From Candidatus Woesearchaeota archaeon (lineage in GTDB: Archaea > Nanobdellota > Nanobdellia > Woesearchaeales > GW2011-AR9): a stretch of DNA of 7,844 bases. Positions 5,045 through 7,844 of the stretch are shown here, in pieces. The stretch lies in NCBI GenBank assembly GCA_016179995.1, contig JACPCC010000078.1, forward strand, positions 1-7,844, in the 5' to 3' direction. Every line of letters begins with the position of its first letter. The stretch's first letter is position 1. Made by a program: the position numbers and the translations under genes. Below the pieces are notes generated by a model. That model saw only the letters and a list, made by a program, of their open reading frames with translations, did no database searches and was not told where the DNA came from.

Positions 5045-5131
5045 TTGCCCAATTTTTCCAAAGTTGTCTCACCTTATCGTAGGGTTAGAAACCCTACTTG
5101 AAAGCTTTTGATGCAACTTTGGCTAAAGTTG
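5045..5131 (-). other. D-loop intron of tRNA-Arg (after G19), 87 bases
   Basis: The boundary fits bulge-helix-bulge: exon GCCT (15-17a) pairs with intron GGGC (5047-5050), with bulges GG^C and AA^A. Inside are hairpin CAACTTT-AGCC-AAAGTTG (5114-5131), an alternative 9-bp stem CCAAAGTTG (5114-5122) with CAACTTTGG (5058-5066), and between these a hairpin GTAGGG-TTTCTAA-CCCTAC (5079-5097) that copies a UCU anticodon arm. Confidence 0.8.
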
Positions 5132-5175
5132 CCAGGCTAGGCTACGGGTCCTTAATAACGCCCAAAATTAATTTA

Positions 5176-5186
5176 CTTTATAAAAT
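5176..5186 (-). promoter_or_regulatory. TATA box of tRNA-Arg
   Basis: ATTTTATAAAG on the minus strand, centred about 30 bases before the tRNA 5' end. The flanking duplication of the neighbouring MITE-like element begins only a few bases upstream (5190). Confidence 0.6.
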
Positions 5187-5189
5187 ATA

Positions 5190-5200
5190 CTCTTCTTTCG
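5190..5200. repeat. Left target-site duplication CTCTTCTTTCG
   Basis: Perfect 11-bp direct repeat with 5351-5361, immediately outside the terminal inverted repeat. Confidence 0.75.
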
Positions 5201-5350
5201 GCTCTGTAGAAAATCTCGAGAAAAGTCACCTTGGCTGCAAAACTTGTGCCACTTAAGTTGTACTTTTTATCAGAAGTGGCAACAATAACTAGAGTAAATA
5301 GTAATTCAAGTTTTGCTTTTTGGCCTAGGCGACGACTTTTTCTACAGAGC
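5201..5350. mobile_element. 150-bp MITE-like element with 13-bp inverted ends and 11-bp flanking duplication
   Basis: The ends are GCTCTGTAGAAAA (5201-5213) and its inverted copy TTTTCTACAGAGC (5338-5350). CTCTTCTTTCG occurs perfectly on both sides (5190-5200 and 5351-5361), a clear target-site duplication. The interior folds further: GCAAAACTTG with CAAGTTTTGC, TGCCACTT with AAGTGGCA, and CCTTGGC with GCCTAGG (one mismatch), so the whole element can form one long hairpin. An open frame of 76 codons crosses it on the minus strand but extends beyond the element and has no recognisable content. With no transposase it must be moved in trans. A duplication of about 11 bp is in the range known for IS4-type transposases, but I cannot assign a family. 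It sits just upstream of the tRNA-Arg promoter. Confidence 0.75.
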
Positions 5351-5361
5351 CTCTTCTTTCG
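5351..5361. repeat. Right target-site duplication CTCTTCTTTCG
   Basis: Perfect copy of 5190-5200, directly after the right inverted end of the 150-bp element. Confidence 0.75.
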
Positions 5362-5394
5362 TAATACGCTTAAAGGAGGATAGCTTTGCATACT

Positions 5395-5432
5395 AAAAAA
5401 CATAATTAATAATTTAAATAGTTATGTTTTTT
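5395..5432. repeat. AT-rich 11-bp hairpin
   Basis: AAAAAACATAA (5395-5405) is matched by TTATGTTTTTT (5422-5432) with a 16-base loop. It lies in the gap between the MITE-like element and the nitroreductase gene. It could act as a stop signal or be incidental in AT-rich DNA. The remaining gap to 5589 shows only a TATA box. Confidence 0.35.
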
Positions 5433-5531
5433 ATATATAGTAACGATTATTAATTAGAACTAAATTTATGTTCTTTACTACACTTTAGTGCTGGGTTGGA
5501 CGCTTTCGGCTGATTTCTCATGACTTTTGAG

Positions 5532-5541
5532 ATATATAATT
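5532..5541 (+). promoter_or_regulatory. TATA box of the nitroreductase gene
   Basis: ATATATAATT about 53 bases before ATG 5590, implying a leader of about 25-30 bases. No strong ribosome-binding site is visible before the ATG. Confidence 0.5.
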
Positions 5542-5589
5542 TATTTTCTAAAGAAAGATTTATTTATCCTAATTTAAACAGTAAGTATT

Positions 5590-6207
5590 ATGATAACTAA
5601 ATCCAAAAAAATAGAATTCCTTCAAGCCATGAACTTTCGCCATGCCTGTAAATTATTTGATGCCAAGAAATCAATAAAAGAGACAGACCGCGATTATATC
5701 TTAGAAGTAGGAAGACTATCTCCCTCATCTCGAGGTCTAGAACCATGGGATTTTTATGTTCTACAATCGGCAGAAATGAAGCAAAAGCTGCAGCTGGCTT
5801 GTTTAAATCAGCCTCAAGTGGGGACGGCTAGTTTTAATGTAGTTATTTTGGCTAAAATTAAAGATTTGCATCCAGACAGCAAATATATGGAGAAGATGCT
5901 AGAGCGCTTTGGAGTTAATAAAGAACAGAAAACTATTGCTTATCGAGAATTCTATGGGCAAGTGGCTGATGTTAAATTATGGTGTATGAATCAGTGTTTT
6001 ATTGCTGCTGCCAACATGATGACGGCAGCAGCTTTTATTGGCATTGATTCTTGTCCAATTGGCGGTTTTGAAGCAGATAAAGTAAAATCTATCCTTAAAC
6101 TTAAAGATCCAGAGATAGCTCTAATTGTTTGTTTTGGTTATAGAGTTAAAGAAGCTAGAGTTAAAAATCGGCGGGCTTTTGAAGAAGTGGTAAAGTTTGT
6201 GGATTGA
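5590..6207 (+). CDS. Nitroreductase-family FMN oxidoreductase
   Basis: The 205-residue protein fits the NfsB-like nitroreductase family, FMN enzymes that act as homodimers and use NAD(P)H to reduce nitro compounds, quinones or related electron acceptors in the cytoplasm. The FMN-binding start is RHACKLFD at residues 17-24, then the hallmark LSPSSRGLEPWDFYVL at 43-58, a central helix MNQCFIAAANMMTAA at 133-147, the glycine-rich turn IGIDSCPIGGFE at 150-161, and the phosphate-binding basic segment KNRRAFEEVV at 192-201. Length is normal. ATG 5590 gives the usual spacing before the RHxxKxFD motif; a second ATG at residue 14 would cut into it. The natural substrate cannot be read from sequence. 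It is a lone plus-strand gene with its own promoter, convergent with the lipoprotein gene 55 bases downstream. Confidence 0.93.
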   Translation: MITKSKKIEFLQAMNFRHACKLFDAKKSIKETDRDYILEVGRLSPSSRGLEPWDFYVLQSAEMKQKLQLACLNQPQVGTASFNVVILAKIKDLHPDSKYMEKMLERFGVNKEQKTIAYREFYGQVADVKLWCMNQCFIAAANMMTAAAFIGIDSCPIGGFEADKVKSILKLKDPEIALIVCFGYRVKEARVKNRRAFEEVVKFVD

Positions 6208-6262
6208 GAGATAGAACATAAAATTTAATGGTTTAATTACTTTTAGTTTGATTATTCTTGTT

Positions 6263-6682
6263 CTAATTATTTTCATCTAACAAAACTTCCATCTCGACAT
6301 TAAGTTTTATTTCTTGTTCTCCCATTTCTACATTAATTATTTTAGATTCAAAGCCTTCTTTCTTAATTACGACAACATATCCTTGGTTTAAAGCGATATC
6401 TTTAAACGCAGTTATCCCTTCACCGCTAGAATATTCTACTCTACTAGGTAGAGCACCGGGCAGATGATAGTCGTTTTCATAGTAAAGAGAAACTTCAGCG
6501 TCAGAGAGAAGAACTTGCTCCTGGTTTTTAATGATTAATTTTAAGATCGGCCAAGGGGCTAAATTTAATTCTATTTTAGCTTCTGCCCCGTGTTCAGAAT
6601 AACGAATTTCTATTTTTTTCTGGCTTAATCCATATTCTTCTTTGGAAACTTTAAGGAGATAAGGGCCGTCTTCAGTTTTCAT
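6263..6682 (-). CDS. C-terminal part of the split lipoprotein (beta-sandwich repeats)
   Basis: This frame looks like the continuation of the gene at 6672-7271 rather than a separate protein. It begins inside a carboxypeptidase-regulatory-like beta-sandwich (TEDGPYLLKVSKEEYG), whose first strands are in the upstream frame, and then has a third repeat (ILKLIIKNQEQ, LSDAEVSLYYEND, ITAFKDIALNQGYVVVIKKEGFESK). It has no signal peptide of its own. The ATG at 6682 overlaps the upstream stop codon, so separate translation by re-initiation is possible but would give a protein starting mid-domain. The final residues are acidic (LLDENN). Confidence 0.65.
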   Translation of the reverse strand: MKTEDGPYLLKVSKEEYGLSQKKIEIRYSEHGAEAKIELNLAPWPILKLIIKNQEQVLLSDAEVSLYYENDYHLPGALPSRVEYSSGEGITAFKDIALNQGYVVVIKKEGFESKIINVEMGEQEIKLNVEMEVLLDENN

Positions 6683-7271
6683 CGGAAATTAATAATTTTT
6701 TGGCATCGTCTTGTTTGTTTTTTTTATTCTGTTTGTTTTTATTGTAATTGCTATTTTCTTTATTATAATTATCATCATCTGTGTTTTCTGTATCTTCGTC
6801 AGCAAGAAGCATGACTGTAGCACTTTTTACTGGAAAGTTATTTTCGTCTAAAACTCGTACGGCTAAAGTAGTTATTTCTTTAGTTAAAGTGAGTGTTATT
6901 GATTGTTTTTGGTCTGGGAGTGCTTGTATTGTTTCCTGTCGACTTGGAAAATAGCCGCTTTTCTCAGTTCTGATAATATTATTTTCTTGATTGAGGATGA
7001 TTTCTTTAGTGCCTTTGCTTTCTCCATAGGAATTGGTTTTGCCTTTGTAGACTCCATTGAGGTAAATTCCTGCATCTCCCAAAGGTTGATTTTTTTCGTC
7101 CACTACTTTTACTAAAAGAAGGCTGGCTTTTTCGAAAGCGGTAATTGAGGTGTCTATGGCTTTTCCGGTCACTTGTTCTGATGAGGAGCAGCTCAATAGT
7201 GATAGGGTTAAAATTATGGTGATTGAAAATAGGCTTAATAATTTGTAAATATTTAATCTGTTTTTTTTCAT
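6672..7271 (-). CDS. Probable lipoprotein, N-terminal part; reading frame broken near 6676-6679
   Basis: Residues 1-28 are an export signal: KKNR, a hydrophobic stretch LLSLFSITIILTLSLL and a lipobox-like LLSC with Cys28, so the protein is probably lipid-anchored at the cell surface. VTGKA follows. Residues 51-130 form a carboxypeptidase-regulatory/PEGA-like beta-sandwich (LLVKVVDEKNQPLGDAGIYL, GKTNSYGESKG, EKSGYFPSRQE). A second one starts at 134 (LAVRVLDENNFPVKSATVML) but is interrupted by a low-complexity D/N/K stretch at 158-189 and then by a stop at 6672. The missing part of this domain continues in the next frame. Removing one A from the run 6676-6679 joins the two as ISDETEDGPYLLKV, a 335-residue protein with three repeats. 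ATG 7271 is preferred to an upstream TTG at 7292. Such repeats act as surface adhesion or spacer modules. Confidence 0.8.
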   Translation of the reverse strand: MKKNRLNIYKLLSLFSITIILTLSLLSCSSSEQVTGKAIDTSITAFEKASLLLVKVVDEKNQPLGDAGIYLNGVYKGKTNSYGESKGTKEIILNQENNIIRTEKSGYFPSRQETIQALPDQKQSITLTLTKEITTLAVRVLDENNFPVKSATVMLLADEDTENTDDDNYNKENSNYNKNKQNKKNKQDDAKKLLISDEN

Positions 7272-7342
7272 CTTATTCAATCTTTTTTTCAATCTTTGTT
7301 ATCTCTTTTTCAATCTTTTCTCTGTTATCTATTGTTGGATCA

Positions 7343-7387
7343 CTATTATCAAAGAGAACTTTTAAATATTTCGCTCTCTGATAATAG
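7343..7387. promoter_or_regulatory. Shared divergent promoter with symmetric dyad
   Basis: CTATTATCA (7343-7351) and TGATAATAG (7379-7387) are perfect 9-bp inverted half-sites. The self-complementary TATA-like TTTAAATA (7361-7368) lies at the exact centre. Outer copies GTTATC (7324-7329) and GATAAC (7404-7409) are nearly symmetric about the same point. The lipoprotein gene starts at 7271 leftward and the next gene at 7451 rightward, so this could be an operator controlling both. It could instead be a hairpin in DNA or in the leader. Confidence 0.45.
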
Positions 7388-7450
7388 ATATGGCTCATTA
7401 TGTGATAACGGAACTGAGGGAAGTCGAAGCTCGAGGATTGAGAAAAGGTT

Positions 7451-7844
7451 ATGTTCCAGCAATCTCATCTTTCATCAAGTCTTCCATCGAACTTCTCTTC
7501 AAATCTTTCTTCAAATCTTTCCTCAAACATCTCATCAAATATTTTACCTACCACTTCTTCCTCTTTTTTGCTTACCAGCAAAGAAAAGCCAGTAATTTTC
7601 TATCCTGGCTGCGGGCAGGACATTTTGTATCTATTACTCTTTCTTGAGAAAATTGGTTATTCTTTCAATGAAATGGAGTTAATATTTAATGATACTGATA
7701 ACATTTTTGGTTTGATTAAAACCATTTTAGATGATTTAGGGATTGGTTTTGTTGAAGAAAAAAGTGCAGTATCTCGTGAAACAATATTTTTTTATTGGAA
7801 AGAACAGCTAATCAATCTGCGTTTTGTACACGGTAATGTATTTG
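7451..7844 (+). CDS. Rossmann/methyltransferase-like protein, N-terminal part, cut by the window edge
   Basis: 131 residues are visible before the right edge. Residues 8-31 are a low-complexity Ser/Asn/Leu stretch built from four-residue units (SSNL, SSNI). The folded part begins at about residue 46: KPVIFYPGCGQDILY has a first beta strand and PGCG turn like motif I of SAM-dependent methyltransferases, and ELIFNDTDNIFG at 76-87 has the acidic end of the second strand. A helix IKTILDDLGIGF follows. This supports a nucleotide- or SAM-binding Rossmann fold, but the substrate is unknown and no complete catalytic motif is present. A TGA lies just upstream in frame, so ATG 7451 is the first possible ATG; a downstream TTG would omit the repeats. 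It is divergent from the lipoprotein gene. Confidence 0.7.
   Translation, partial: MFQQSHLSSSLPSNFSSNLSSNLSSNISSNILPTTSSSFLLTSKEKPVIFYPGCGQDILYLLLFLEKIGYSFNEMELIFNDTDNIFGLIKTILDDLGIGFVEEKSAVSRETIFFYWKEQLINLRFVHGNVF
7485..7541 (+). repeat. 12-bp tandem repeat encoding S-S-N-L/I units
   Basis: TCTTCAAATCTT occurs twice exactly, followed by two degenerate copies (TCCTCAAACATC, TCATCAAATATT) and preceded by looser ones. Most differences are at third codon positions or swap leucine for isoleucine, so the amino-acid pattern is kept better than the DNA. Confidence 0.55.

Larger units (their letters stand above)
4933..5151 (-). tRNA. tRNA-Arg(UCU) interrupted by three introns
   Basis: Three pieces must be removed for a normal 75-base tRNA, and 75+87+15+42 equals the 219-base gene. 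Acceptor GGACCCG (5145-5151) pairs with CGGGTCC (4934-4940), discriminator G73 at 4933. The D arm is GCCT-AGCCTGG, intron, ATA-AGGC. The anticodon stem CCAGC (5032-5036) pairs with GCTGG (5005-5009); the loop is CTTCTAA with anticodon TCT (complement of 5027-5029). The variable loop is GGATC, and the T arm is GTGAG-TTCAAAT-CTCAC, with the loop interrupted before its last base. The joined product matches the familiar archaeal tRNA-Arg pattern (GTAGCCTAGCCTGGATA). Introns sit in the D loop, at 37/38 and at 59/60. CCA is not encoded. A TATA box lies 25-35 bases upstream and a T-run downstream. Multi-intron tRNAs are established in Thermoproteales. Confidence 0.9.

Noticed and set aside
5045..5131. 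C/D or H/ACA guide RNA inside the D-loop intron
   Set aside because: No convincing RTGATGA/CTGA box pair or kink-turn plus ACA end could be found.
5373..5384. Plus-strand Shine-Dalgarno-like AAAGGAGG
   Set aside because: The only start that follows (TTG 5386) opens a seven-codon frame.
5173..5403. 76-codon minus-strand open frame across the 150-bp element
   Set aside because: It runs through both inverted ends and flanking duplications of the element, has no ribosome-binding site or family resemblance, and overlaps the tRNA-Arg promoter.
6903..7115. 70-codon plus-strand open frame
   Set aside because: Antisense to the lipoprotein gene, hydrophobic only because of its complement.
7271..7320. 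CRISPR-like or regulatory repeat from three AAGATTGAA copies
   Set aside because: The copies are short, unevenly spaced and embedded in A/T-rich simple sequence in the lipoprotein leader.
7296..7647. Two plus-strand open frames of 99 and 85 codons
   Set aside because: They are other frames of the divergent promoter region and the start of the Rossmann-like gene, with no conserved content.

Overview
The window looks like a piece of an AT-rich archaeal chromosome, most likely a DPANN archaeon of the Woesearchaeota/Pacearchaeota kind. The archaeal evidence is direct. There is a NAC protein with a UBA tail, a Sec61-beta gene, two tRNA genes interrupted by introns, no encoded CCA ends, and TATA boxes about 25-30 bases before several starts, some of them for nearly leaderless messages. 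The DPANN placement is an inference from small genes and the style of the secreted proteins.

Layout. Bases 1-1027 (minus) are the N-terminal 342 residues of a secreted leucine-rich-repeat protein that runs off the left edge. Bases 1028-1928 have no gene but are dense in inverted repeats: a MITE-like element with a target-site duplication (1082-1287), a three-way-junction RNA-like fold (1358-1449), a nested long-range stem (1430-1658) and a 157-base unit with 14-bp perfect terminal arms (1707-1863). A third copy of that arm lies at 2714-2755. Then, all on the minus strand, come a MinD/ParA-type ATPase, an unrecognised 155-residue helical protein, and a Sec61-beta/NAC pair separated by one base.

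The most unusual part is 4050-5361. It holds tRNA-Cys(GCA) with a 32-base anticodon-loop intron, a LAGLIDADG endonuclease whose stop codon lies inside that tRNA gene, and tRNA-Arg(UCU) with apparently three introns (D loop, anticodon loop, T loop). A 150-bp MITE-like element with perfect 11-bp flanking repeats sits just upstream of the tRNA-Arg promoter. The D-loop intron itself contains a hairpin that copies a UCU anticodon arm. The likely reading is a tRNA locus repeatedly invaded by introns, with a freestanding homing endonuclease beside them.

The right part has a nitroreductase-family flavoprotein (plus strand), a probable lipoprotein of tandem beta-sandwich repeats that is split by a one-base frameshift (minus strand), and the start of a Rossmann/methyltransferase-like protein (plus strand) that runs off the right edge. 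The last two are divergent and share a symmetric dyad centred on a TATA-like sequence.

Genes with a common theme are Sec61-beta and NAC (nascent-chain handling and export) and the two exported proteins (LRR protein, lipoprotein). No complete new defence or metabolic system is visible.
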